Under the pieces are notes generated by a model that had not been told where the DNA came from, did not search any database, and saw nothing but the letters and a program-made list of their open reading frames with translations. Of a DNA stretch of 64,000 nt, positions 23,949 to 37,216 are shown piece by piece (positions within the stretch are counted from its first letter, which is position 1; every line of letters begins with the position of its first letter). The position numbers were made by a program, and so were the translations under genes. Origin of the DNA: Ectocarpus siliculosus (Eukaryota; Sar; Phaeophyceae; Ectocarpales; Ectocarpaceae); NCBI GenBank assembly GCA_000310025.1, contig FN649728.1, positions 475,391-539,390 of the forward strand, in the 5' to 3' direction.

Positions 23949-26900
23949 ATGAGTGAGGAATCCGAGACGACGGCTGGTGGTGATGGCGTGATTGAGGAGC
24001 AACGACGAGAAGGTGCATTGGTGGAAGCTACAGATCTACATCGCCCGGCTCTGACTCAAGCAGAGTCATTGGCACGCCCACCGAACCTGCCACCACCAGC
24101 GCCCCTAGGAAGGTAACGCATGAGATCCACCACCTTTCGACTTCGAGACCCTCGGATTGGCTGTGGACTTGATGCGAGAAATATATTCCCGACCACACTG
24201 AACCACATCTTGCCACAGCTGCAGTATATCAAACATGTGTAGGCAGCGTAATCTACGCTACTGTAGACGATGATCATACGGTTGGAGAGGCACCACACGC
24301 AAAGCGATTGCTACAGTATTTCTATGACCCACGAGCAGAAGCGATGTCTGTTGCACCACAGTGTGCCGAAGCTGTTGTAGCTTCTACAGCAGTCCTGGAA
24401 AACCCTCGATTCGTAGAGAACAATCCGTCGCGCAAGGGTTGCCGAAATCTTGTCATGACTGGTCTGCAACACGGGCGAGTACATCCTGTCGTGCCACGCG
24501 ACGAGTATCCTGTTCCACGCAAGCAACCAGAGGAACACACAGAAGAAGTGTTAAAACTTGAGATTCGAGGAAACAGGCGCACGGCTCATCACTGAAGCAG
24601 TCCGCTTGGACAACCCTTCGCCGTACTATAGGTCCACCAGGGGTTCTGTTGCGGCGGTCGTCCCGAACACCAGCTGCGGCCTAACGTCGGAGGCCGATCC
24701 CGGTAAGGCCGCCTACGCCGTACTCGAGCGACGCTTGCAGAAGGCCATCACCGCCAATACCAAGTGGCAGCAAAAGTATGAAATCGAGACTAAGGTAAGT
24801 CCGACGGAGCGTTGTTCACCATACCTCTGAACTACCGCGGACGCTCGCTAATAAGCTTGATATATTGATGTACATCTACCACGCACTCTTCGTTCCTCGG
24901 GGGTTCAGCGCCTCCAGCGCTTACATGGCCAGTCATTGCACTCTTCCCCATCCCCCAGTGCGTCCTTTGTTTTAGGTACATAGTACCGTCCTTCCCCGGT
25001 ATGCTTCTCAATGCATGTTTTACACAAATAATAGGGTCACCGGTCTTCGACAGCTCGACATCGAATGAAAAAGCCTCGTCATCACGCAGGCGTTTTATTG
25101 CCGAGAAAAACGTCGTGACGCACAATGTGCCAGCGTGGTGGTCCTGCTGCCGGGAGGTGCCATTCCGGCCGAGTTCAGCGTCGCCTGTGACCAATCAGCT
25201 CACGCACAGCGAAGCATTCACAAACACTCCCCCACTTATCATATATGTCGCGTGGTGTTTGCTCTCTGCCCCTCTCTCTCTTTCTCTCTCCCTAGAGGGT
25301 AGGCCACGGTCCCAAGGATGATGTAGTCGTGTTGTCACTGTATCACGAGCGTGCGCCCCCCACTACCACCGCTTCCTAGAGACAGCGCAGGAGCCTTCTA
25401 CAGACATGGAAGACGTTGGCAGAGATTACGCACTGCACATAGCTTAAGAGCGTTACACTCCTACCTACTGTCGAGAGGTAGAAAGGCGGACAATGTACAT
25501 AAGAGGTACCGTCTGAGGTCCAGCTTCGAATCGATGACCCCTACTTCCGAACAGGCCAATGAGGAGCTCGGGAGGCGAGTGAGGTCATGGAAAGCAGCAT
25601 ATTCACGGGAGGTTAACAGCAGAGAGCTGCTGGAAAAGGAGCTGTCGAACACCCGCCAGGTATGAATGATCGGAGAGGTGTAGATCACCCTGGTTGTAGA
25701 ACTAAACACACCTAGCCGCCCTGGTCTAAGCCCTGCAAGTCCGCTATGCGTCCTTCATGGCGTTTATGTACGCCTTGTTACCCGCGTGCGTATAATTGTT
25801 TACGTAACACGGCGGGTTGGCTCATGGAAGCGTTAGGAAAAAGGCCCAGCGACGGCCATTGCCAATATTTCATCCCTAAGTGGTGGAAAACAACTAGGCC
25901 AGGAATATGTCGAGTGATTGAAGCCGATACCAGAAGAGCTGTTTCTACGGTGTTCACTGAATACTAAGTGGTATGGATTATGTTGTTTCCGCCCTTCACA
26001 CTGCAGGTGTCAGAATCTCAAGCGGAGACCTACCGCAAAGAAATTCGTCGACTGGCGGCCCTTCTTCTGTGTGGCCCGAGCGCCTCTGCTTCTGCCGTTC
26101 TGGTGAACGCTAGTAACAGCAGCGGTCGGGCTGCGGAGAGTGATGCTCACGCGGTTTCTCCGGGGAGTGGAAGGTATTCTACACCACCGGGAAGAGGAAA
26201 ACGGCCGTCCGGTGGATCACTCTCCGCCGAGGAAGACGCACCTACTCGACCGCTGCACCACCACCTACGCCACAACTCTGTCGGCTCGACCAAGCCGTCG
26301 TCACGAAACGGGGCTACTGCTACTCGTGGCAGTACGCCAAGAACCCGCATGGGTTGGTCGACGACACCGGGCGACGGGGGTCTGTTTTGGCGACAGAAGC
26401 CGCTTGACATCGACCTCACAACGCCGGGACAGAATCGAGAACCCTCCGCTGCGACACAAGAACAAAAAGAAGTTTGTGAAGAAGACGAAGAACCGGCGGA
26501 GTTGAACTCGTGCCCGGACAGGGGTGGCGACTTGACCGGTCCAGGCGCGGCACGTTCGGCAGAGGAGGACGGGATGCCGGAGTGGTCGCACACAAGCCTC
26601 TCTGTCTCCAGACAACCCGCACGTTCCGGGAGGGGCCAGACAAAGCGAGCCCCCGGGTGGGGGCCTTCTGCCGGGCGGTACTCCAAAGTTGGAGGGGTGA
26701 GCAGGCTCCGGCTTGCACTGCAAGGAGGCAAGTCTTCGATCTTTGCCCACGGGGCGTCGACGAGACCGCTCGTTTTGGCGAGAGAGTCCCCGGGAGGTGG
26801 GTGGCACGACGGCCGCGAGCTCGAAACGGTCCCCGAAGGATCGGGGGCAACCGAGATGGCGCCAGACGCAACAAAGGAAGAAATGTCGGATTTCCTCGGC

Positions 26901-28506
26901 GACAATGAATGCGGAGAAGAAACATCCCCAGACGGGGCAGCGGGAGGGCCGAGAGCGGAGTCGGCCTACGGCGATGACCGCGGCAACGCTGCAGGTGATG
27001 ACGGAGAGTCTGACGGGGAAAGATCGGCGGGTAGCATGGAGATGCAAGGGCAAAATGATGGAGACCACCCATTCGGGAGACTAGGGCCGCCGATATTAGA
27101 GGAAGAATCGAAAGAAAGAGGTGGGTTCGCGGGCGACCTCACCTACACCGACCACTCGGAAGCGACGAGGCTATCCCCCCTCCCTCCAGCACGAGGCCCG
27201 GGGGTACACGATGCTAACGGAGTGCCTCCTAATAAGCCGGAGAAAGATGGCGGCCGTGGCGGGAAATGGGAGAAAGATGACGGCAAACCATCCCCGCTGA
27301 TCGTTGGAAACTCCTCAACGTCACCATCATCATCGGTCACCCGCAGCGTCAGTGAGGGGGTCGCCAGCAGATACCAACGCCGAACCGAGTTCGCCTTGCC
27401 GCCCCCTCCAGTGTCTTCCGCTGCTAATGAAGGCGTTTCTCGTGGCGGAGCGACCGACCACCGGTTATCGTCGTCTCCGCTACCCCCGCGGTCTCCGCGA
27501 ATCTACCACCCGAGCCCCAAGTCCGAGGGTAGCGATGATGACGACCCCGCCGGCGTGTCAATAAAGTCCCCTTCTTCCGTGTCGGACGTGGGGTCATCTG
27601 ATGAATCGGGGTTCGAGTCATCTTCCGCGTCCGGCCGACCTCTACCTGGTGAAAATGGGACAAGTGCAAGATCTCGTACGGTTGTCTTGGTCAAGGGGAA
27701 GGGGGCCGGGGGAAGGGTAAGCAGCAGGCGGGGCGGCAACGCCGCCATGCGCAGCAGGAACAGGGCGGCGCTTGAACGACGTGCTGCCAGTTGCGGTGGC
27801 GGTGGTCGCCACGAGATATGCGCCATCCTGGGCGGCGGAAACGACGGGGCCGGGTTCAGCGACGGCGGCGTCGTGGTCGGGCATAACCAGGGCCTAACGG
27901 CCAAGGCAGCAAGACACGATGAATCTCGTCATCCCAGCAGCAGCAATATCGGCAGCAATAGGCACACCCTCGACTCAGACGGTGAGGTCCAAGAGGTTTG
28001 CCCTTTGTCGAGGAAGCAAGCTCTCCAAGGAGGACGAGGAGGGCTACAAGTTGGAGAGGGATTGCACTGCGGCGGAACAAGCACCAGCGGTGGCGGCATT
28101 GGGCTGGGTCTTGTCCTGGGCCCCACGTCGGACACCAGCATTTCGGACCTCTCTGACGGAGGGTTCGACAGCAGCAGCAGCTTAGATTGGAACACCAAAG
28201 ACCATGGGTTCAGCACCGTTGAGCCTCCGTTCTGCCAAACTGGTGCGGCGACCTATGGTGCAATCGGCGTGGGTGCTCTACCTGATGCCAACGAACTACT
28301 CGGCACACCAACCGAAAGCCTTGATGGTACATCGGGTGACGGTATCGCTCCTCCTTCTGCTTCTGCAGAGGGCAACGGTATCGGTGGCGTGCTGGAAGAG
28401 GTGTCTCTTCTGGCACCGGAGCAACCGCAGCCACAGAAGCCGCGAATTATTGAGCTGTACCGCTCCAGTGTTGCTTCGTCGACCTCGGTGTCATCTGGTG
28501 GCCACC

Positions 28507-28573
<67 letters not shown>

Positions 28574-31500
28574 CAGCTGCAGTAGCAGCAGCAGCTGCAC
28601 ACCATCAGGTCATGCTCGTGCAGATTTGAACAACGAGGGGGACGATGAGGAGTCGCTTGAGGTGTCGCTAGGGTCTTCCGACTACACGGCGGATCCCTTC
28701 ACAGGCAACGTTTCCCTGGGCTCTTTAAATCTAAGGCAAGCAGTCCGTCGAGACGTTCGTAGGTAGGACAGGTGAAGTTGGTGCATCGGAGGGTTCCTTC
28801 CTTGGTTTGAGTCGAATACTGCAAGCTCACCATAGAATGACGGTTGTCATCATCGTATCTAAAGTGATGGTATGTCGCGTCCCGAGGCGTTTGCTGTGCT
28901 ACCTGTTCTTGTCCTGCCCGAACGTTGCCGACTGCAACGATCATGAGATCGAACTTTATCTTCGTGTCCCAAGGTCCCAAGGCTTGGTTTCGACTCAAAT
29001 TGTCTACACATGCCTCGGTACGCCCGCGACCCGGCGAGAATTCAGTCAGACAGCTAGGCGAACAATTCCGTCTACTCTGACCGAGCATCCAGCCTTAGAG
29101 TAGATGCATAACTTGCACAGCGATCATGTCCAGAGCCTCCGCGGATCTCAAAGGTAAACAGACACGGAAGAACTAGTTCGGACGAAGGCCTCCCCACCCG
29201 CTTGATACCTTCCTCCATGCCCCGCCTACGGCTTAACGCGTGCTCTCTTGCAGCGACTCCGGGTCGTCGGACACCGAGCATTCCTTCTCCGTGGAAAACG
29301 TCGGCAGCCTTCCGGCTGCGGGCACAGCTGCTGCTTCAACGTCAAGTGAGCAAGCTTCCGCGAAGGCAAAACGTACCGACAGCGTCGAGGAGAACGGCTC
29401 TGGCGATGGCCGCACGGACGGCGAAGTTGCTCAAGAGGGGATGAGGGAGGGGAAGGATGGAGAAGAAGGGCAGGAAGGCGAACAACCCTGTCTTTTCGAG
29501 AGCCTTATCTCGGTGAGTTGGGGATCCGTGGAATAAGCGCTTCGACACAATCCCCGCGGAACAGCAGTACAGAAAGCGCCGTTGCGGGCATGCAACCAAA
29601 CCCACCTGTGGCCCATACCTCGCTTCTGACGCGCTGGTTGTACTGGGCCGTGGATCAGGGGGAAGAAATCAGCATCGAGTTCGAGTGAGAATCTCGCGTC
29701 GGCTTCGCGGCTGGAGGGAAGCTTTCCGCAATTAAAGATTGTGCGATAATGGTTGCGGGCGAAGCGTGATTTACAACATGAAGCACCGTGGGATTGCCTT
29801 TCAAAGCCGTTTGAAGAGAGATTTTCGCCTGTCCATCAACCCGCTCATCCGTCCACCCACCTTCGATAATTGAAATCAGGTCGGTATTCCAGCGCACTGG
29901 GACCTGAGGCCGTTGAGCAACCAGCCCACCGCCGCGGAAGCGAGCGGGCGTGACGTCACTCCCTCGGCAAACCGTCGAACCTGGGGAATATACGACAACG
30001 AGAGCGACGACACCAACAGAAGCAGCGGCGGCGGGAGTGGGGCAGGAAGCTGGATACGATCGGTGTTTTCTTCTTCTCCTTCTGGTGGCAGAAGAGCGGG
30101 AGAAAAGCCTCCAGCTCACGTTTCCCCAAGGCCTAGATCGATCGACCCCGGTCCTCGCCGTGGCAATCTTTCGGCGAAGTCGTCCTCGTCCGTGGAGGAA
30201 GAGAGAACGTTGTCGGGTCCTGCCGGTACCATCCCCGACGGAGACGATGATGCCAACTGCCTGCAGGATGTCACCGGTACCGCCAAGGAGGGAGGAACGA
30301 CGCCAATACCCCACGGGAGTGTCGAGGGGCGATTGGCACCTCAGGTCTGTTTTGCGTGTACTTTAGTTCACGCTTGCCGGCTGACAATTGGGCAGAAGGG
30401 ATTATTTGTAGAGGAAGAAACCTCAAGGGCGTTCAGTGCATGTCGTATCCACTCCGTAGAGAGAAAAGCTAGTTCACGATTCAACGATATTGGTAGGTAT
30501 TTAGAGAAGGTCACTGGTGAGGCGAAGCGGAGGTTTGACCATAGTTTGTTGCGGTCATGGCTTAAGGCAAACCCATTCCTGGAGGGGGGGGTGCTTCAAT
30601 GTTTTTCATGCCTTAGCGATTAGGCCATTGAACACGCGTCCTCATGAGGACATTGTTCCCACATGACCGATCACCGATGGTCAACCGTCCCTTCCTACTT
30701 TTGGGAGGGCTCATTCTGACTTCGTTCACTTTCGGGTGTCTACACACTGGCGGCCGAAAAACAAACAGGTTCTAGCCTGCTACCCTCCAGAGGCGACCCT
30801 TCCTTTCAACGTGTCGGACTACTGCTTCCCGCAAGGCGTTCAAGCGACAAGGATCGACGCACGGGCATCCCAGAGCAGCCTCAACAAGGTGCTCTATCAG
30901 CCGGGCGCCTGTCAGCGTGGGAGCCAGTCCTTCGTCTTCATGTTCTCAGGTGACAGTACTAAGAGGGTTCCTTGGGGCGGGACTGTCAACATTCGTAAAG
31001 GAAACACTCGTAAGAAGGAACCGGACGCTACTGGTTGATATCTCGTAAACAAGGAGTTTGTCTGGTCTGTGATGGCATTTGTTGGTGACTTCAACGCCGT
31101 GGTCACCGTGAAAATAGTGGGCGGAGAAGAAGAATAAAACACACGACGTTCTCACTCGAGGAGTACCGCTTCCTTCCTCAAAGGCAGCCACAGAAAAACC
31201 GTCCCGCTTTTCGTCCACCCGTCAAACTTAAACCCTTTCCACAGGGGACCACGGTTTCCGAGTCGCCGGGGAGGCCCGGAACCACAGGACGTACGGCGTG
31301 TGCGTCACCTACCCGAAGGTCATGCCTTCCCGCGAGGTTAGCCGCAATGGATCCGAATGCGGCAGGTCCCCACAGGGTGACGATGACGATGAGGAGGACA
31401 AGGATGGTACGGTATTGACGGTGGCGCCGTTAGCCGAAACGTCCGGTACGGCGCCTGGGACAGTGAAGAACGGGGGAGATGAGAACGGCAGAGGGGCACG

Positions 31501-34500
31501 GGGGCAGTCGCCGCCTCGCACCAGGGGGGGGAGGAGGGGGAGGCGCGGTGGTGGATACAAGGGAGGCGGCAGCAGCGGAGCAGACGTGCAGGTGACTGCT
31601 TGAATTTTGAACTTTCGTTCGCTGCCGTCGCTTGTTTAGTTAGTGGTACCGCCTGGAGACACCGACCGATAATAGCCAGGAGAGGTTTTGTCTGTCTATC
31701 CTTTCGTGACGAGTTCTACTCGTCAGCCACCCTGTTGGAATGTGCTGCCACAAGAACCTGTCCGAACAACGATTTAGTTCACCGTTGTTTTCGTTTGAAC
31801 CTGTCTGTTCCGCGGGTATTACAGGTGTGGGGGTGCTACTGCTTGTTGAGCCGCCTGCCCCTCTTCGACCTCCACTTCCAAATTCTCTGGGACCTCCTTG
31901 CAGCAGAAAGGATCATGCGTATGAAGGTATGGGCACCCATATATCGCCCAGCTCCAACTGCAGGTGTTTCGCGGAGATATAGAAGCCCCCTGCAGCCCGA
32001 CACCTTACGTCACTGCAAGACGCATGAGGCAGCTGTATCCAAGACAGGAAGAAAACACGAGCAACAGCTTTACCCCTGTCAACTGAAACCCACACCTGGA
32101 CTATGGGGGCACCACGTTCCCCATACTTAGCTTGAAAAGCAGGAACGGGCGCTTCGCGAATATGCCGATAACCGTGGACAGTTTCGGATGCAATCTTAGA
32201 CCTTCATCGCACGTCGCGTCCCCAAACCTCCCCCTTTCTTTCCCGCCGCGGAACAGTTGACCGCAGAGCGGCGGGGTGGCCTTACCGCCTCCGATGAGAT
32301 AGCCGAGGCCGCGCTGTTATCTAATCGGGTGGAGGAGTTGCTGCTTGCTGTCTCGAGAAGGTAGGAGAGTGCGGGCGTTGCTCGAAACCCCAACCTCGTT
32401 GAAAAAAACTGCGAAGAGGGAGATGTCATGACTTCACACGCGCTGTGCCACAACACACGCGAGCGCCGGCCAAACACAAGCGGCACGCGTGTCCTACCGG
32501 GGGCGTAGCAACCTCAATCACGGCCTCTGTGTAAGGTGTCTGCCGAGCTTGTCCATACGAGCACGCGCAAAGCCGTGGAACACGTATATAGCTGGTTCTT
32601 GGTCGTTCCGAGGGCGAAGAAACCGCCGAGGATCACTCTTGCCGCCCTGAAATTTCACCCGTAATCCCACAACGATAGAATAGACAGGCAGTTTGGGCGC
32701 TGCTGAAGCTCACGAGTAGCGCCGGCACTAGCCCCATTACCATTACAAGAGAATCAGCGGTTAAAACTCATGTCTGGTACTCGTTCGTTTTGGTGAAAGG
32801 TATATGCGACAGGCTGTGCCGGCTCCTGGAGAAACGGTACGCTTCCAAGTCCACCCCGACCTACCGGAGATACACTACCAGCGAGGAGCCATGGCGGAGT
32901 TCCACGGGGGGCATCAGATCAAGAACTCCGGGTGAGACGTTAGTCTACAGCTCCCCGAGAGATGTTTCATACTTCGGAAAGCTTCTTCATACGAGGAAAA
33001 CACAGAAGTTTCATAATTGATGTACAGGAGTCTACGATCGTTTCGTTCGGATCAATTGTTTGTGGTGGCTGCAGGAAGCCTAGCAGACCGCCAGACAAAG
33101 TTCGTCAAATAGCAGCTGGTTTTTGTTTGTATCGTACCACGTGTACCCACCTCGAAAAATACATGCCATTCAAGGCATCCCCAACGACCCTGTTCAGAAC
33201 ACCCCCCCCGCGCCCTCCCCACGAAACCCGCTTGTCGTTGTTTTTTTCTTAGGCCCAACAACAACAACGTGGGCTTTGCTAGCTACGACAGTTTCGCCAG
33301 CCTGAGGGGAGATTGCATTCCGCCGCACGTCAAGGACGGTCGCGAGATGATCGATGGCGTCGCGGCATGGGCGTTACCAGGCACGCTGTCCCTCATTCCC
33401 GTCGACATCCTTGTGGCGGTCGTGGGTGCTCTCATGTGCGAGTATCAGGTGCGCGCAAGTCTTTAGCCTCGAGATCGCGTGGGGCCAGCAGAATGATGGG
33501 TTCTACGTGTTGGTGAACCTGCGTGCGTGTTGGGAAGCGATGAAAAAGCTGCAAACAAAGGTATCTATGCACGAGGTGATATCCCGGAGCTTTGGAGACG
33601 CATCCACCACACACGGGCAGCATAAGTTCTAGGCCAATGTTCCTCTGCATCAATCACTTTCCGATGTCGGAAGATTTCGCCCTGCGTGCTTCTAGCGAAG
33701 TCGCTGTGTGAAATAATGAACGGTGCCTCCTCCGGATAGTTCTCGCCGTGGACTGCCGTGACCCTGTCGGGTGCTTCCAACAAATAAAACGTAAAGGTGA
33801 TCGTCGTGAGCGAGAATTTGGGGCTCCTATCCTCGGCCGTTCTCGCCCTCGCCGCGCTGACCCGGCCCCTCCTGTGGGTGCACCCGCTGGTGCCGGTGAT
33901 GCCGATTGACATGGCTGAGGTGCTTTCAGCCCCGGTGCCGTATCTAATTGGTGAGAGAGAATATAGGTCATTGGCATGAGTATCTTCAATGCGGAACGCT
34001 GTATTCTTTGTCTGGGTTTGATCGGCGAAGCAAACGGGGAAGATTTGTCACGCTGGTTGAAGCACTGTTCATGCGATTACGATTCTTTGAAAATATGCTC
34101 TTTGCCAAAAGAGCTTAGACGAACCAGAAGCACTCGTTCGGCCGTTCGTCGAAACCCCAGTTCTCCGGAGCACTAAGTCTGAAATGGCGGATCGGCCCAA
34201 ACGGCATTTGGATATGTGCACGACAGGATAGAGTCTAGAGTGATGCCCAAATCGACACCAGCCTAATATTATCCTTATAGAACTCGAGGCAACGATCATC
34301 ACAGACGAGAAATCTCGGCGTGATTCTTTACCACGAGCCTTGGCGGAATATACGAGCACGTTCGTTCTGAATCGAAGAACGTAGAACTGCCGAAAACACG
34401 TCAGCGCGCACTCTGTCCGTTTAAATTCGCAGGGACGCCTCGGCTGGTGGCAGGGGGGGGGGGCGGGGGACGCGTCCATGGACCGCTAAGTCCAGGACAG

Positions 34501-37216
34501 GTGGGTTATGGCACACACGGTATACCTCCCTTCGCGTGGGGTGCCCTACGGGACCACCTGTAGCTGTTGATAGTAGCAGAGCTGTCCAAAGGCATTGACA
34601 ACGCCTCAGGAAAGGACAAGGAATGTCTCATTAGAGAGTGTGAGAGAGGCATGTGGCGTTGGGAGCATACCTCACCTCCTCTTTGTTTCTGGTCGGGATA
34701 ACAACGATTGAACGTCTTCACCAAACCTATTTCATCTGCGGAGGGTTGCGCATCTAAACAACGATGAGCGTGGATTGCTCAACAGCCCGATCGTTGTTGT
34801 CCAGTACGTCCGGGATCCTGACCGTCTACGAAGCGAAGCTTGTCGCGCTCAGGTCGGGGCCGGAACTGCGCATCGTCGCGTCCTCATGAGCAGCGCGCGC
34901 CAGCCGTCAGCAGTTCACAGCGCACTCTGGTGGTTGGGTCAACCCTCATACTTCCAAACCCTTGCGACATGTCCGTCCACCCTGGACAGGTTCTCCTCGA
35001 CGCTGACGAAAGAAAGGTGGTTTTTGCTCATGCCGAAGATGCCTCGCGAACCGAGCTTCCAAGGTACCGCCAGGACATGTGTGTTGGGTACTGACCCAGA
35101 CGGCTAAGGTTGGAAGTTTTGCTTGGTGCGGCCATGATGATACATGTCTCAATGTCAGCGTTGTAGTCAGTGCTGATTTGGTAATTGTTGCTGTTGTTGT
35201 GCTTTTGTTGATGATCAAGCCTTGTAATCCACGTATGCCGCCGACGACAGCCGGTGTGACGATGTGGCGTATTGCGTAGCGCCCATCGATCGAATATGCC
35301 TGCGTTCAACCACCAAGTTGATTTGGCTGGAAGTCGCTGCAGGCATCCTGCTCGAGGGAATAGCGGGGCTCACCGTCAACGTACGGTAGGCACCGAAATG
35401 TCCCCGACGAATGACTTCCCCTTTTTTCGATTCCTTCAGATCTCGGGCCCTGCTAGCACGCCTAGCCCCCCTCGCGAAGGTTCTCGGCGAAAGCTGCGTG
35501 GGCGTAAAGAGAGAAACCCCGTTGCATCTCGCCAGCGGAAGCCAGGTATCCTGGGGGTTCGCGTAGTCCTTTCGATAGTTCAAGCACATATACTTTTCCC
35601 AGTGCCTCTGTCATTCGCTGAAGGATGGATTGTGTGCCCAGAGCCACCGACCTGCACGACCCACGCAGACCACGCGTCACGGGCATTCAAAAACGTTCCG
35701 TATGTTAGACAACGCGGTCTGTACGCTTCCCAAAACACAGTCCCGTCACATGTTCATTTGTACAGCAAAAATGTCCGGTGCTTTTTCCTGGCACGCTGAA
35801 GCGCATCGAGCTGCCGCTCGCTTCATATTTCGACGGAGAACCTCTACGAACCCCGACCCTTTCCCCGTGACCGCCACCCTCGGCCCACCGGGAATATCGA
35901 TACGTGCCGCTGCAGGCGGCAGCTTCCGAGGTGGTTCAGGCTACAGTGGCCGCGCACATTTCCGCTGTCTGCACGACGGCGCTGAGACACCGGAAAGAGA
36001 TTATTGCCCCCACGATCACCCCTACGTCAATGCTAGACGCGGAAGGGCTGACACCCACGTCTAGCTTCACCGAGTCCATGTCCAGTGCAGACGCGACGGT
36101 CGACGGTGATGATGCCGGTCACGCTGGCGGCGAGGCCCTCGAGCGCGGTGGTGGTGTCGGTGGTCCACACGCTGGGAGCTGCGGCGGCGGTGACAGCAGT
36201 GCCGACAGCTGCGACCACAACGGTGTCGGTGGTGGCGACGTCGAGCCGGCGGCACGTGAGCGTCAGATGAAAAAGTCCAATGCCTTGCAGAAACGCAGCC
36301 CAGATACCAAGGGGGGGGGTGCAAATCAGTTAGAGGAAAGGGAAAGAAATATGCCTCGATTAACGGAGGATGAGGACGGAGAGGAGGCCGCTGCCGTCGA
36401 CGCCGTCGACGCCGGCGCCGTTGGGTCCACCGAGGCTTCCTCCTCTCCGCATACCCTCGTTGAAACCGATGCCGCGGATCACACCGCTTCTGCCGAAGAT
36501 GATGACGCCGACGACGACTGGTGGGAAGAGGACGAAGAAGACAGTGAGGGCAAAGGCGGGTGCGAGAAGAATAGCGGTCAAACTGAGACGGCCGCGTCTG
36601 CAACCCATGGCGCGTGGTGGGGAACAGCTGGGAAAGGAGAAAAATCACAAGGAGGAGGAGGAAGAGGAGGAGGAAGAGGAGGGAGAGGAGTTGGCAGCGG
36701 CACTAGCAGGTGGATGCGTCGACGAGAGCGGGAGGCACCGTTCCTTCGCCTGCTTGTCCGGAGTCAGGTGTGTTGAGTCTGGGGCATATTTCAATTGCTC
36801 CAACGTGGATCGGCAAAATGTTTTTGCCTGCGTGGGTGTAAGGTATCCAACTTCACTGGAACGAAACATACGGCAGCACCGCGGTTGCCCTCAAGTGGTT
36901 CGTGTGCGGAGTGCATCGATGGCAGGAAAGGGAGGAGCGACACACCGATTTGTTCGTGTCAAGCGCTTCGGAGGCTGCTACGTGTTCTACCTCTACTGTC
37001 ATGACGTCCAGACCGCAAGACCACTGGAGAGTTCAACCATGTCTTGTTCAAGTTGACGATTCATGCCTTTATGATAGCGTGAGGATTGGGATATGATGCT
37101 CGCGGTCGTGTCTCGTTTCACCCGCCGCCTCGATATACATGTTGTTGTCGCCCTGGTCTGCTCTATTCCCGCAGGCGTTTGAAGTATTCCGTGCTGCGAC
37201 CGCGGAGAAGCAATGA
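23949..37216 (+). CDS. Tripartite DENN-domain protein (putative Rab guanine-nucleotide exchange factor), about 2109 aa, 17 exons
   Basis: Exons: 23949-24112, 24641-24794, 25555-25659, 26007-28762, 29254-29512, 29880-30344, 30769-30949, 31245-31591, 31825-31926, 32257-32360, 32800-32931, 33253-33448, 33797-33950, 34853-35063, 35440-35545, 35916-36767 and 37175-37216. All phases agree. Residues about 90-165 form a coiled coil. Residues 165-1300 are low complexity and Ser/acidic-rich, with a poly-Ser tract near 975. The uDENN module starts at about 1302 (ACYPPEATLPFNVSDYCFPQ, then FVFMFSG, then TYGVCVTY). The cDENN core spans about 1478-1720, with CYCLLSRLPLFD, WALPGTLSLIPVDILVAVV and VIVVSENLGLLSS, then WVHPLVPVMP and APVPYLIG. 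The dDENN part begins with VLLDADERKVVFA and ends LRLLVRSQ-AFEVFRA, but is split by about 250 acidic/Gly-rich residues. DENN proteins activate Rab GTPases on membranes; the target Rab cannot be read. The acceptor of exon 14 is the least certain. Start: first ATG after a pyrimidine-rich leader. Confidence 0.87.
28508..28598 (+). repeat. (CAG/AGC)n tract encoding poly-Ser in the DENN protein
   Basis: About 21 uninterrupted CAG units (AGC in frame) followed by interrupted AGT/AGC/TGC codons. They lie within exon 4 and give a run of about 24 serines before a Cys-Ser mixture. The frame is kept on both sides, so the run is translated. Confidence 0.95.

Noticed and set aside
26147-27072. Several minus-strand frames of 218-255 codons
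   Set aside because: They are antisense to exon 4 of the DENN gene, whose biased codon use keeps opposite frames open. No motifs are seen.
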